Origin: Candidatus Sysuiplasma acidicola
GTDB taxonomy: Archaea > Thermoplasmatota > Thermoplasmata > Sysuiplasmatales > Sysuiplasmataceae
Reading direction: 5' to 3'
Assembly: GCA_019721035.1 (NCBI GenBank)
Contig: JAHEAA010000014.1
Span: forward strand, 1-52,521
DNA length: 52,521 nucleotides
Under the pieces are notes generated by a model. The model was not told where the DNA came from. It did not search any database and was given only the letters and a program-made list of their open reading frames with translations. Each line of letters opens with the position of its first letter. Positions within the stretch are counted from its first letter, which is position 1. The translations under genes were made by a program, and so were the position numbers. Positions 33,784 through 42,456 of this stretch are shown here, in pieces.

Positions 33784-33812
33784 ATCAGGAACCTGAAAGC
33801 GCCCTGGAGATA

Positions 33813-34682
33813 ATGGAGAGGCTGCGGGGAATCGTGGATATTCCGTCCGGAACAAGCGACGAAGTGGTATGGTCGATTGCCAAGAACTACCAGAAGATAA
33901 GGCTCAAGGCAAAGGACCCGTCGCTGGTCAGGGCGGCCAGAAGAATTGCAATCAGGGCAATAATAGACAGGACACTTGAGGAGCTTGGCCCGACGAGAAT
34001 GCCGATGGTTAGGAGACTGATAGACTACTCCCCCGGCATCGAAGGTGAAATAGACATATCCAGCACACTTGACAACATGTCTTCTCCGTCCTCAAATGAT
34101 GCCACCCAGATTGTGATGGAGAGAAAAGAGCTTAAGCACATCGCTTGTGTCCTCATCATAGATGCCAGTCTTTCTATGACTGGCGAAAAACTTGCAATGG
34201 CAACCAGCTCGATTGCGGTCCTGGCTCAGAGGCTCAAAGGCATAGAATATGCAGTGATCCTGTTTGAGAACAGGGCGAATGTGATAAAGAAAATGGACAG
34301 GGATGTGGACCTTGAAAAGCTCATAGGGGACCTGCTTGACCTGAATGCCATGGGGTACACGAATATCGAGTCTGGCCTGAACGCAGGCATAACGGAGCTT
34401 GAGAAGGCGAAGACGCCAAACAGAATAGGCATAATAATCACGGATGGAAACTATACCATGGGACACGATCCGAGAACGTCAGCATCGCTCTTTCCCAAGC
34501 TGCATGTAATGATGACGACCGGACTGGATGCCAGAGAGGACATATGCGCAGGGATGGCGCAGCAGGGCAAGGGAAAGATGTTTGAGATAAGCAATTACGA
34601 GCAGATGCCCGGAGTGCTGTACAACATCATCAAGACATTTCATTTCAGGCTTTCGACAGGCGGAGGGAACGCAAATAGATGA
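33813..34682 (+). CDS. VWA-domain protein, partner of AAA+ ATPase
   Basis: The 289-residue protein has a helical N-terminal domain (residues 1-105) and a von Willebrand A domain. The MIDAS metal site is complete: D117-x-S119-x-S121 in IIDASLSMTG, the threonine in GYTNIESG (about 184), and the aspartate in IITDGNYT (about 211). Such VWA proteins are adaptors or substrate-recognition subunits for MoxR/ChlI-type ATPases. The ATG has GGAG only 3 nt upstream, a weak start. The frame remains open upstream (NQEPESALEI before the Met) to the A-run of the AAA+ gene, so the true N-terminus may lie upstream or the protein may also be made as a fusion. No membrane segment is visible. Confidence 0.88.
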   Translation: MERLRGIVDIPSGTSDEVVWSIAKNYQKIRLKAKDPSLVRAARRIAIRAIIDRTLEELGPTRMPMVRRLIDYSPGIEGEIDISSTLDNMSSPSSNDATQIVMERKELKHIACVLIIDASLSMTGEKLAMATSSIAVLAQRLKGIEYAVILFENRANVIKKMDRDVDLEKLIGDLLDLNAMGYTNIESGLNAGITELEKAKTPNRIGIIITDGNYTMGHDPRTSASLFPKLHVMMTTGLDAREDICAGMAQQGKGKMFEISNYEQMPGVLYNIIKTFHFRLSTGGGNANR

Positions 34683-34781
34683 AGCGGCCTGGATGCCGCA
34701 GAGACATAGCGCCTTAACCGCGAAATAGATTAATCATTAATACAGCCACGTAGCTACTCTTGTCATTAAGAAGTGGTTATA

Positions 34782-35828
34782 ATGAGTTCCTACCGTGTTA
34801 CTTTGATTCCCGGAGACGGCATCGGGCCTGAAGTTACGGATGCAACGGTGAAGGTTCTTGAGGCCACCGGGGTCAATTTCGACTGGGATGTAGTGGAAGC
34901 AGGAGAGAGAGCGCTGAAGAAGGAGGGCACACCGCTTCCTCAGGCCGTACTTGACAGCATGAAGAAGAACAGGATCGCGCTCAAGGGCCCGCTGACCACG
35001 CCGATTGGCGGCGGCTACAGAAGCGTGAACGTGGCACTGAGACAGATGCTCAACCTGTATGCAAGCGTGAGGCCGTCACGATCGATTGCAGGGGTAGGAA
35101 CGCTATATTCCGACATAGATCTCGTTGTCGTAAGAGAGGCTACTGAAGAGCTTTATTCAGGCATCGAGCACTGGATCGACAGGGATCATTCCGCAGCCGA
35201 GACGATATCTGTCGTCACCAGAAAGGCGTCTGAAAGGATTGTAAATTACGCCTTCGACTACGCAGTGAGGGAGAAAAGGAAGAAAGTTACTGCTGTTCAC
35301 AAGGCCAACATAATGAAGACCACTGGCGCGCTGTTCCAGGAAGTTTCGCAGCAAGTCGCCAAGAATTACCCGACGATTGAATTTGAAGAGAGACTCATAG
35401 ACAACATGGCAATGCAACTGGTGAAGAAACCGCAGGCATACGACGTAATAGTTACCACGAATCTATTCGGCGACATACTCTCGGATCTGTGCGCAGGACT
35501 CGCCGGCGGTCTTGGCATAACGCCGGGTGCAATCATCGGTGACGAGATAGCGCTGTTCGAGCCGGTCCACGGTTCTGCACCGAAATATGCAGGGCAGGAC
35601 AAAGTCAACCCTGTTGCGACGATACTGTCAGGCGAAATGATGCTGAAGCATCTAGGCGAAAGGGAGGCCGCGGAGAATGTATGGAACGCGGTCTTCGACA
35701 CTATAAAGGAGAGGAAAGTCATAACATACGATCTCATAGATGGCGGATATGCGAATAATGCCCCGAGTCCATCCAGGTGTTCGCAGATGGCAGATGAAAT
35801 AGCGAGAAAGGTCAGGGAGTCTGCCTGA
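34782..35828 (+). CDS. icd: Isocitrate dehydrogenase (NAD/NADP-IDH family)
   Basis: This 348-residue beta-decarboxylating dehydrogenase of the isocitrate/isopropylmalate family probably converts isocitrate to 2-oxoglutarate. Motifs: TLIPGDGIGPEVTDA (N-terminal), KGPLTTPIGGGYRSVNVALR with the substrate-binding serine and arginines, VVVREATEELYSGIEH, AVHKANIMKTTGALF with the catalytic lysine, and NLFGDILSDLCAGLAGGLG with the metal-binding aspartates. TPIGGGYRSVNVALR and AAETISVVTRKASERI are typical of the IDH branch; IPMDH and homoisocitrate dehydrogenase are alternatives. Start ATG 34782 is chosen over the GTG at 34773, which belongs to the SD-like region (AAGTGGT). A TATA-like TTAATCATTAATA lies near 34730-34742. 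The stop codon is adjacent to that of the convergent nuclease gene. Confidence 0.87.
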   Translation: MSSYRVTLIPGDGIGPEVTDATVKVLEATGVNFDWDVVEAGERALKKEGTPLPQAVLDSMKKNRIALKGPLTTPIGGGYRSVNVALRQMLNLYASVRPSRSIAGVGTLYSDIDLVVVREATEELYSGIEHWIDRDHSAAETISVVTRKASERIVNYAFDYAVREKRKKVTAVHKANIMKTTGALFQEVSQQVAKNYPTIEFEERLIDNMAMQLVKKPQAYDVIVTTNLFGDILSDLCAGLAGGLGITPGAIIGDEIALFEPVHGSAPKYAGQDKVNPVATILSGEMMLKHLGEREAAENVWNAVFDTIKERKVITYDLIDGGYANNAPSPSRCSQMADEIARKVRESA

Positions 35829-37058
35829 TCACAGTTCCAGACTCTCTCCCTTCTTGGGCATAAACACTTTTCTTCCATCGAACTCGTCGGCCAGCATCTT
35901 CCTCTTGTCCCCGTCTCCGTGCACGAGTATCACCGTTTCGGGATCGCATCTGTTCACAAACGAGACGATCTCACTGTGGCCTGCATGTGCCGAAAGGTCG
36001 AATCTTGACACTTCGCAGTTTATCTTCTCCAGAACGCCGTTGATCTCCAGCTGCCCTGTGCTGAGGAGCCTGTAACCATTGGACTCCTCGACCTGGAAGC
36101 CGCTTATGAGTATACCGCTCTTCGGATCGTTTTTTATCCTTTCGATGTAACTTAGCGCCGGCCCGCCGTCCAGCATCCCGCTCGTTGTGACAATCACGTC
36201 GGCCCTGTCGCTGTGATATCTGTCCTCGTTTGTCTGGACTTCGAACGCGCTGACGCATGCCTTTCTGAGTTCTGTTGCAGAAGAGACGTAATCCTTCGAA
36301 CGGTTGTAGATTGAATTGACTTTCCTGCCCATTCCATCGACCCAGATGTTCAACCCGGTTTTTCCGAGTATCATGAGCAGTTCCTGCGTTCTTCCCACGG
36401 CAAAGGCAGGCAGTATGGCCTGTCCTCCTCTGCCAACAATATCGTTGACCTTGTCGATGAGCTCAGCCTCGGTTTTCTTTCGGTCAGGATGTTCCCTTCC
36501 CGCATATGTCGACTCTACGACCATGATGTCCGTCTTGACTTCCTCGGCACCCTGCACCAGTCTCGTTTCGGCCGTATGTATATCGCCTGTGAAAAGCACA
36601 TTTCTGTCTGCCCTTATCTCGTGCATTGCAGCCCCCGGTATATGTCCTGCCATGCGCGGAATGAATTCTGTTCCTCCAATCTCAAAGGCATGTCCGAACC
36701 GTTCGACCTGAAAAAGCTTCATTGCGTCGTCGACGTCTCCCGGGTCATACGGCTCAGGAAAGCCTTCCATCTTAGCGACTTTTATACTGTCCAGCATAAG
36801 CAGCCTGCCGACATCCTTAGTCGGCATCGTACCATGGACGGGAACCGGATAGCGCGATGTGAGCCATGGAATCATACCCGAGTGATCAACATGGGCATGT
36901 GTGAGCACTATCTCATCCACCGGAGGAGCCTGAAGGGGATATACAGGCGGATCCCTCGGGATTAAACCGTAGTCGAACATTACCTTTCCAAAACCGTCTT
37001 CCAGCATTACTGCAAGGCCGCCGACTTCATCGGCACCTCCAAAAAATCTGAATTTCAA
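35829..37058 (-). CDS. Beta-CASP metallo-beta-lactamase nuclease (aCPSF2-like)
   Basis: The product (409 residues from TTG 37058) is an archaeal CPSF73-like nuclease without KH domains, likely acting in RNA 3'-end processing or decay. Motif 2, THAHVDHSG, holds the zinc ligands (H-x-H-x-DH). Later come the motif around AGHIPGAAMHEI, FTGDIHTAETRL, the beta-CASP region with VESTYAGREHP (motif A-like), ILPAFAVGRTQELLMIL, VTTSGMLDGGPA and the final HAGHSEI plus LVHGD. Start choice: the frame opens with GTG 37079, but TTG 37058 has GGGTG 8 nt upstream and gives the family-like N-terminus KFRFFGGADEVGG. It converges with the icd-like gene with no intergenic space. Confidence 0.9.
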   Translation of the reverse strand: MKFRFFGGADEVGGLAVMLEDGFGKVMFDYGLIPRDPPVYPLQAPPVDEIVLTHAHVDHSGMIPWLTSRYPVPVHGTMPTKDVGRLLMLDSIKVAKMEGFPEPYDPGDVDDAMKLFQVERFGHAFEIGGTEFIPRMAGHIPGAAMHEIRADRNVLFTGDIHTAETRLVQGAEEVKTDIMVVESTYAGREHPDRKKTEAELIDKVNDIVGRGGQAILPAFAVGRTQELLMILGKTGLNIWVDGMGRKVNSIYNRSKDYVSSATELRKACVSAFEVQTNEDRYHSDRADVIVTTSGMLDGGPALSYIERIKNDPKSGILISGFQVEESNGYRLLSTGQLEINGVLEKINCEVSRFDLSAHAGHSEIVSFVNRCDPETVILVHGDGDKRKMLADEFDGRKVFMPKKGESLEL

Positions 37059-37079
37059 AGAACTTTCACCCGCAAGCAC

Positions 37080-37212
37080 GAAACCTGTAATTGCAATACC
37101 AATATGGTCTTCAATTGCACCGTAACGTTATTTTCAATGCCATGTTACATCAATCAATATATGAATGTTTGTGAGAAAAGAGGGTTTTCAGGGGCGAATC
37201 GTCAACCGTGCA
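37080..37212. other. Intergenic region, nothing firm
   Basis: AT-rich spacer between the start of the nuclease gene and the end of the peptide permease gene. AATTGCA occurs twice (about 37091 and 37116), flanking CCAATATGG. No gene, hairpin with T-run or tRNA was seen. Confidence 0.4.
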
Positions 37213-38172
37213 TCATCTTCTCATGCGCGGATCGAGTATATCCCTGAGACCATCTCCAAGCAGATTCAGACCCAGTGAGTACATGAGTATCGCGAGGCCG
37301 GGGACAATGAATGTCCACGGATACTGAAGCGCCTGCGTAATGCCCACACTCTTGTATTGAAAATAGGTTGCCAGATTACCCCATTCTGGAAGATAAATGA
37401 AGTTTATGCCGATATTGATGTAATCGAGCGCAGCGAGCAGCAAAACCACGGATCCTACATCGAGAGACATCTGGACGAAAACCGGGTATACGGAATTGGG
37501 AATTATGTGCCGGAAGACCACCCTGAGAGTGCCTGCACCGGAGGCTTTTGCAGCCTCTATATATTTCAGCTCTCTGACAGAAAGCACCTGCCCCCTGACG
37601 AGTCTTGCGTATGTGGGCCACCAGATGATGATGAGTGACAATACCAGCAGTGTCATGACGCCGCCTGCCACATGCGCAAAGTCTTCGCGGAACACGACGA
37701 TCATCGCAATTGCCAGCACTATGAATGGTATGGAGAAAAAGATGTCCGTCACGCGCATCAGTATGTCGTCAACCACGCCGCCTTTGTATCCGGCGAATGC
37801 GCCTAAGAGTATTCCAACGGTGGCACCGGCCGAGACGACGGCGAGCGATATGGCAAGATCAACCCTGGCTGCCTTAATTATTGCCGGCAGCAGGTTCACG
37901 CCGAAGTATGTTGTGCCGAGAGGGTACCTCCATGTCTGGAACCATGGTATATAGTCGTTGAGCAGTTTCCGGTTGGATTCCAGCACGTAAGGGTTGCCCG
38001 AGGTCAGCACAGGTGAAAAAATTGCGAGGAAGACGAACAGCGAGGTTATGATGAGTCCTGCGAGAGCCAGAGGACTCTGCTTGAAATAATAAAATTGTCT
38101 TCTGAACTGCGCGATCCTTGGAAGTATGCTGCTCGGTTTAAAACGCTGTGCTTTACCAAAAGACGTGGTCAT
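37213..38172 (-). CDS. Oligopeptide ABC transporter permease, DppC/OppC type
   Basis: This 319-residue inner-membrane permease has an N-terminal cytosolic stretch and a first helix LAGLIITSLFVFLAIFSPVL. A normal-sized extracytoplasmic loop of about 50 residues, ending in the family motif YPLGTTYFGVNLL (usually HPLGTDxxGRDxLS), comes next, then five further helices. The EAA loop contacting the ATPase is YIEAAKASGAGTLRVVFRHI. The C-terminal GDGLRDILDPRMRR is typical of DppC. It is the last gene of the binding protein, DppD, DppF, DppB, DppC set, 12 nt after dppB. It contrasts with the second-locus permease at 50560, whose loop is expanded. The exact peptide substrate is unknown. Confidence 0.93.
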   Translation of the reverse strand: MTTSFGKAQRFKPSSILPRIAQFRRQFYYFKQSPLALAGLIITSLFVFLAIFSPVLTSGNPYVLESNRKLLNDYIPWFQTWRYPLGTTYFGVNLLPAIIKAARVDLAISLAVVSAGATVGILLGAFAGYKGGVVDDILMRVTDIFFSIPFIVLAIAMIVVFREDFAHVAGGVMTLLVLSLIIIWWPTYARLVRGQVLSVRELKYIEAAKASGAGTLRVVFRHIIPNSVYPVFVQMSLDVGSVVLLLAALDYINIGINFIYLPEWGNLATYFQYKSVGITQALQYPWTFIVPGLAILMYSLGLNLLGDGLRDILDPRMRR

Positions 38173-38184
38173 CGATTCAGCTCC

Positions 38185-39270
38185 TCACCCCAGCCTGACT
38201 CTGGGGTCAAGATACGCGTACACTATATCCACAATCAGATTCGCCACAACGATTATTATAGCGAACACGAAGACAGATGCCATGATGGATGCAAAATCAT
38301 TGACAATCGCAGCTTCGGCGAGCCAGTAACCTATGCCCGGCCATGAAAATATCTCTTCGGTAATCACTACGCCGCCCATGAGGGAGGCAAGCAGGAGCCC
38401 GAGTATTGTAACGGTGGCAGAATATGCATTTCTCTTTACATGTTTGTTGATAACGCGCTTCTGAGGCAACCCCTTTGCCTTTGCAGTCCTGACATAATCC
38501 TGACCCATGGCATCCAGCATACTGGACCTGAGAAAGCGCACTATAGCACCCATGCTCGTCAAGGCTACGGTAATCGCTGGCAGTATGATATGCTCAATGC
38601 TATTGAAGAATGCCGGGAAGTCTCCATAAATGAGGGTGTCTATAATCAGGAAGCCCGTGGGTCTGGTGCCGAGGATCAACCCGCCCTGATGCACGACCCA
38701 TGGTTCGAAACCGCCATTTGGCGAAAAGTAATAGGAAATGCCAATCGAGTTGGAAATGCTGGTAATTGGCACATACGGAGAAATGGCAAAAAGTATCAGG
38801 AGGCCGAGCCAGAATGTAGGGGTGGAGTAACTTATCATCGCCCAGAGCCTTGATGCATGATCAGGGAGTTTATCACGTTTGACTGCCGATATAACTCCGA
38901 GCGGAATCGAGAAAAGCACAACAAGAATTATTGAAGCAACGGCCAGTTCAATTGTGTTAGGAAGACGCTCCTGCATTACCTGGAAAACCGGCCTGTAAGT
39001 GCCGACGAGAGTATCAAACCCGCTTGTGAATCCCCAGTTGCCGGAGAGAAGTCCCTGCATGTAATAAAAGTATTGAAGGTAGATTGGCGCATTAAGATGA
39101 TATTCTGCAATGATGTGCGCTTTTGCTGCCGGTGTCCTTATGCGGCCCATGAGCGAGCTAATCCAGAGACCTATATTCACGCGCGTGAGTATGAATGTGA
39201 ATGCCGTTACTCCTAAAATGACAGGAATCAGAAGCAAAAGTCTCCTTATTATGTAGGTTGTCATTTTCAT
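38185..39270 (-). CDS. Oligopeptide ABC transporter permease, DppB/OppB type
   Basis: This 361-residue permease starts MKMTTYIIRRLLLLIPVILG, the standard DppB N-terminus. It has a large extracytoplasmic segment, then TMs with the EAA motif around YVRTAKAKGLPQKRVINKHV and the C-terminal LIVDIVYAYLDPRVRL. The open frame extends upstream to 39303, but the ATG at 39270 has GGTG 8-9 nt before it and fits the family start. A TATA-like box at 39340-39347 implies a separate transcript for dppB-dppC with a leader of about 45 nt. The loop between TM3 and TM4 (SISNSIGISYYFSPNGGFEP) is a little longer than average. Confidence 0.92.
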   Translation of the reverse strand: MKMTTYIIRRLLLLIPVILGVTAFTFILTRVNIGLWISSLMGRIRTPAAKAHIIAEYHLNAPIYLQYFYYMQGLLSGNWGFTSGFDTLVGTYRPVFQVMQERLPNTIELAVASIILVVLFSIPLGVISAVKRDKLPDHASRLWAMISYSTPTFWLGLLILFAISPYVPITSISNSIGISYYFSPNGGFEPWVVHQGGLILGTRPTGFLIIDTLIYGDFPAFFNSIEHIILPAITVALTSMGAIVRFLRSSMLDAMGQDYVRTAKAKGLPQKRVINKHVKRNAYSATVTILGLLLASLMGGVVITEEIFSWPGIGYWLAEAAIVNDFASIMASVFVFAIIIVVANLIVDIVYAYLDPRVRLG

Positions 39271-39339
39271 TGAGCACAACACCATTTGCCGGTGGACTGC
39301 CAATCTGACGTGTCCTTATCCAGCGTACATTTCTTGGAG

Positions 39340-39347
39340 TATTTAAC
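39340..39347 (-). promoter_or_regulatory. TATA-like box for dppBC
   Basis: GTTAAATA on the minus strand is about 73 nt upstream of the dppB ATG at 39270. It lies in a 160-bp gap between dppF and dppB, suggesting that the permease pair has its own promoter. Confidence 0.45.
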
Positions 39348-39467
39348 CGTTGATTCACCGGTATACAAATGGTCTCCTTCTGCTTGTCTGCCGCATATCG
39401 GTCCAACCGGTGTCAAAACCGTCAAACTCAGTTCGTATTCCGGCTGCATAACCATGGTATTCCAACC

Positions 39468-40727
39468 CTAATTTGCCTTCGATAGAACGGACTCGTCGAA
39501 ATGTTCCCCTGCGATAACGCTTGCCTTTTCGGCAGCATCAATAATTCTACTGTCCATTTTGTGTATGAGATGACAGGCAACCTGATGTCCTGTGTTGTTC
39601 CAGTCCCGGAGCTTCGGTTCCTCATCCCTGCATATCTGCTCAGCATAGGGGCATCTGGTTCTGAACCTGCATCCGCTGGGAGGCGACGCCGCGCTCGGCA
39701 CATCGCCGGAAAGGATTATTCTCTCCCTCCTAAGAAGAGGATCTGGTATAGGTATCGCGGAAATGAGAGCCTGAGTATACGGATGCAGAGGATGAACAAA
39801 CAGCTCCTCAGTTTCAGACACTTCGACGATCTTTCCCAAATACATGACCAGAACGCGGTTGCACATTGCCCTGATAACGCTCAGATGATGTGAGATGAAA
39901 AGATAGGACATATTGTTCTTCTGCTGAAGATTCCTCAGAAGATTGAGTATCTGTGCCTGAACTGAAACATCGAGAGCAGAAGTGGGTTCATCGAGCACTA
40001 TGAATCTTGGATCCAGTGCAAGTGCTCTTGCCACGCATATTCTCTGTCTCTGACCGCCGCTGAATTCATGCGGAAAGCGGTACAGATGCTCTTCATTCAA
40101 TCCAACGTCCTTAATCAGAGACAAAACACGTTCGTCGATTTCCTTTTTTGTCATCCTGCCATTACCTGAAACAGTGTTCGAATCCTTTTCCGGCAAAGAG
40201 TTATCTGAATTGCCGGTCTCGGTTATGCGCCTGTGAATACGCAACGGTTCGGAGAGAATCTCCTTTACAAGCATCCTTGGATCCAGCGATGCAAACGGAT
40301 CCTGAAAAACAATCTGCATTGTCTTTCTGATTTCTCTGAGACGCCTCCTCTTCGCTTTGAAAATCGAATACTGCTCTGCAATTTTGCGTATTCGTTCTAG
40401 TGTTTCTTCACTGTTCTTTGCATCCGCGCCTTCAGTTTCAAGAGAACTGTAGAGCGCATCTAATTCGGCCGAAACAGAGTCTGGCGGATCTATGAAAGCC
40501 TGGCCTGAGGTGGGTTCGAGAAGCCGCAGCAATGTTCTGCCTGTCGTTGTCTTGCCGCACCCGCTCTCACCAACCAAACCAACGGTCTCCCCCTGATATA
40601 TCTGGAAGGAGACGTCGTCAACCGCATGAACGTAACCAACGCTTCTCGACATCACGCCTGCTTTAATCGGAAAGTACTGTTTAAGATGCCTTATATCCAT
40701 GTAAAGGTTATTTTTAATTGTCAACAC
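39468..40727 (-). CDS. Oligopeptide ABC transporter ATPase, DppF/OppF type
   Basis: This 419-residue ATPase has Walker A GESGCGKTT (53-61), Q-loop FQDPFASLDP (141-150), signature FSGGQRQR (222-229, Phe instead of the usual Leu), Walker B RFIVLDEPTSALDVS and H-loop FISHHLS. The C-terminal oligo/dipeptide domain carries cysteines in GCRFRTRCPYAEQIC, which in this family can bind an iron-sulfur cluster. There are about 50 extra residues between Walker A and the Q-loop (ELDALYSS to KAKRRRL) and a short polar linker around 170-190. The start is GTG 40727, overlapping dppD by 14 nt; ATG 40700 is an alternative. Confidence 0.92.
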   Translation of the reverse strand: MLTIKNNLYMDIRHLKQYFPIKAGVMSRSVGYVHAVDDVSFQIYQGETVGLVGESGCGKTTTGRTLLRLLEPTSGQAFIDPPDSVSAELDALYSSLETEGADAKNSEETLERIRKIAEQYSIFKAKRRRLREIRKTMQIVFQDPFASLDPRMLVKEILSEPLRIHRRITETGNSDNSLPEKDSNTVSGNGRMTKKEIDERVLSLIKDVGLNEEHLYRFPHEFSGGQRQRICVARALALDPRFIVLDEPTSALDVSVQAQILNLLRNLQQKNNMSYLFISHHLSVIRAMCNRVLVMYLGKIVEVSETEELFVHPLHPYTQALISAIPIPDPLLRRERIILSGDVPSAASPPSGCRFRTRCPYAEQICRDEEPKLRDWNNTGHQVACHLIHKMDSRIIDAAEKASVIAGEHFDESVLSKAN

Positions 40728-42243
40728 CTCCGAAGAGGAAGCAGCTGACCGTGTGGCCCTTTGAAACTTCTACCGTAACAGGCACGGTCGTCTTGCATAC
40801 GTCCATGACATACGGACATCTGGGATGGAACCTGCATCCGGCTGGCGGCCGTAGCAGGTTTGGCACTGAGCCGGGAATGGTAGTAAGCTTCTTCCCTGGC
40901 ATATCCAGCCTTGGTATGGCTGAGAGCAGACCCTTTGTATACGGGTGCAGCGGGTTCTTGAAAATCTCAGTTACAGTTCCGGTTTCCGCCACGACTCCGG
41001 CATACATGACCGCCACGCGGTCACACACTTCAGATATCACACCAAGGTCGTGAGTTATAAGCATGACAGAGGCGTTTGTTGTCTTCTTGAGCTTCTTCAT
41101 CAGATCCAGTATTTGTGCCTGAATCGTCACATCCAGAGCGGTGGTGGGTTCATCGGCAATCAGAAGTGACGGATTGCACGAAAGAGCCATGGAAATCATG
41201 ACACGCTGCTGCATGCCGCCGCTCAGTTCATGTGGGTAGCTGCTTAGAACTTTGTGGGCATCCTGAATGCTGACCTGCTTGAGCAGTTCTTCAACCCAGC
41301 CGGAAGTTTCGGTGTTTATCGATCTGCTGCACTCCCTCCTTGCGATCAAATTCAGCTTACTGAGCGCGATCTTCCACCTGCATCGTCTCACCTCAATAGA
41401 AATTTTTTTGATAGCGCGCAGGTCGCTGCCTGCCAATATGGCATTCCTCTCACTCTTCAAAAGCGTGTCAAGTTGTTTTTCGAGCTGAAGGATACCCCTG
41501 GCAGCCTTTGAAAGCGAGCCTATTTTTGCCACACGTAATGCTTCCTTCAGCCTTTTGCTTCGCTTCTGGCCCCTTGATGTTATCACATCATAAACCTGAA
41601 TCTGCTGACGCTGATCCTTCACGTGATTGGATATTGTTAGCATGGCGGTCTTTCTGAAATCATCTCTGTTCGTTCCCGAGACATCAAAATCATCGATGAG
41701 TGACCTGATGCCGGATGCATAACCAGAGAGACTGGCCACTTCCTTGCGTAGAATGGAATCTATGATTTCAGACTTCCTGTGCATCAGTAGCGCTTCACCC
41801 ACCTGCCTTTCGACAGTCAGTACAGGGTTCAGAGCCGTTGTAGGTTCCTGGAAAATCATGGATATTTCCCTTCCTCTTATGCCCTGAAATATCCTTTCTG
41901 TAAGTTTTATAACTCTCTTGTTCCTCTTTATCCGAACTCTTTTCCCTTTCTTGTTCACATATTTGACTTCATAAGGAAGATAGCGTGTCAGATCTGCGCC
42001 CTTGTAAATTATTCGTCCGGAGACGATTCTGCCCGGAGGATCCTGAATCAGTTTCAAAACAGAAAAAGCCGTAACGCTCTTTCCGCATCCTGTTTCGCCG
42101 ACGATGCCAAGTGTTTCACCCTTTCTGACGTAAAGAGTGACCCCGTCAAGTGCCTTAACAATACCATCATAAACAAAAAAATATGTCTTCAGATCCTCAA
42201 CTCTGAGCAAAATGTCCGGATCCTGTTCAATGGTGGTGCTCAT
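40714..42243 (-). CDS. Oligopeptide ABC transporter ATPase, DppD/OppD type, with large insertion
   Basis: This 509-residue DppD-type ATPase is well over the usual 320-340. Walker A is GETGCGKS (49-56), Q-loop [10 protein letters not shown] (131-140), signature LSGGMQQR (340-347), Walker [15 protein letters not shown]-loop ITHDLG, and the C-terminal cysteine motif [15 protein letters not shown]. The spacing from Q-loop to signature is about 208 residues, where 60-70 is normal. The extra about 150 residues (roughly 155-312) are helical and basic ([32 protein letters not shown]). A second basic insert ([13 protein letters not shown]) precedes the Q-loop. All ATP-binding residues are kept, so the protein is likely active. 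A TATA-like box lies at 42276-42283. Confidence 0.92.
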   Translation of the reverse strand: MSTTIEQDPDILLRVEDLKTYFFVYDGIVKALDGVTLYVRKGETLGIVGETGCGKSVTAFSVLKLIQDPPGRIVSGRIIYKGADLTRYLPYEVKYVNKKGKRVRIKRNKRVIKLTERIFQGIRGREISMIFQEPTTALNPVLTVERQVGEALLMHRKSEIIDSILRKEVASLSGYASGIRSLIDDFDVSGTNRDDFRKTAMLTISNHVKDQRQQIQVYDVITSRGQKRSKRLKEALRVAKIGSLSKAARGILQLEKQLDTLLKSERNAILAGSDLRAIKKISIEVRRCRWKIALSKLNLIARRECSRSINTETSGWVEELLKQVSIQDAHKVLSSYPHELSGGMQQRVMISMALSCNPSLLIADEPTTALDVTIQAQILDLMKKLKKTTNASVMLITHDLGVISEVCDRVAVMYAGVVAETGTVTEIFKNPLHPYTKGLLSAIPRLDMPGKKLTTIPGSVPNLLRPPAGCRFHPRCPYVMDVCKTTVPVTVEVSKGHTVSCFLFGGVDN

Positions 42244-42456
42244 AACGGATGCAAAGAGTGCTTAATCGGACACCGTATTTAATTATTTTCAGCTCTAACA
42301 GCAGCCATGCGTTAAAGTCTTCACCAGATCAGAACACCAAATCAGAATGGACTTAGGGCAACAGCAAAACGAAGAACACTCTTGGCACGTCAGTCAAAAT
42401 TGAAATAATAAAATGTTTGAGTAAAGGGTTTAGAGTGTGCCTTGTCTACCGGCTCA
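42244..42456. other. Spacer between binding-protein gene and dppD
   Basis: About 210 bp. The minus strand holds a TATA-like ATTAAATA (42276-42283) for dppD and, just after the binding-protein stop, a T-rich tract (TTTTATTATTTCAATTTTG near 42395-42415) that may end transcription of the binding-protein mRNA. No gene was seen. Confidence 0.45.

Noticed and set aside
37085-37125. AATTGCA direct repeats flanking CCAATATGG
   Set aside because: Only two short copies in AT-rich sequence; likely chance.
40718-40732. Perfect GGAGGTG Shine-Dalgarno sequence before dppF
   Set aside because: It encodes the Gly-Gly-Val near the DppD C-terminus and has no canonical start at proper spacing except one inside the motif (GTG 40727), so it is not strong evidence for any one start.
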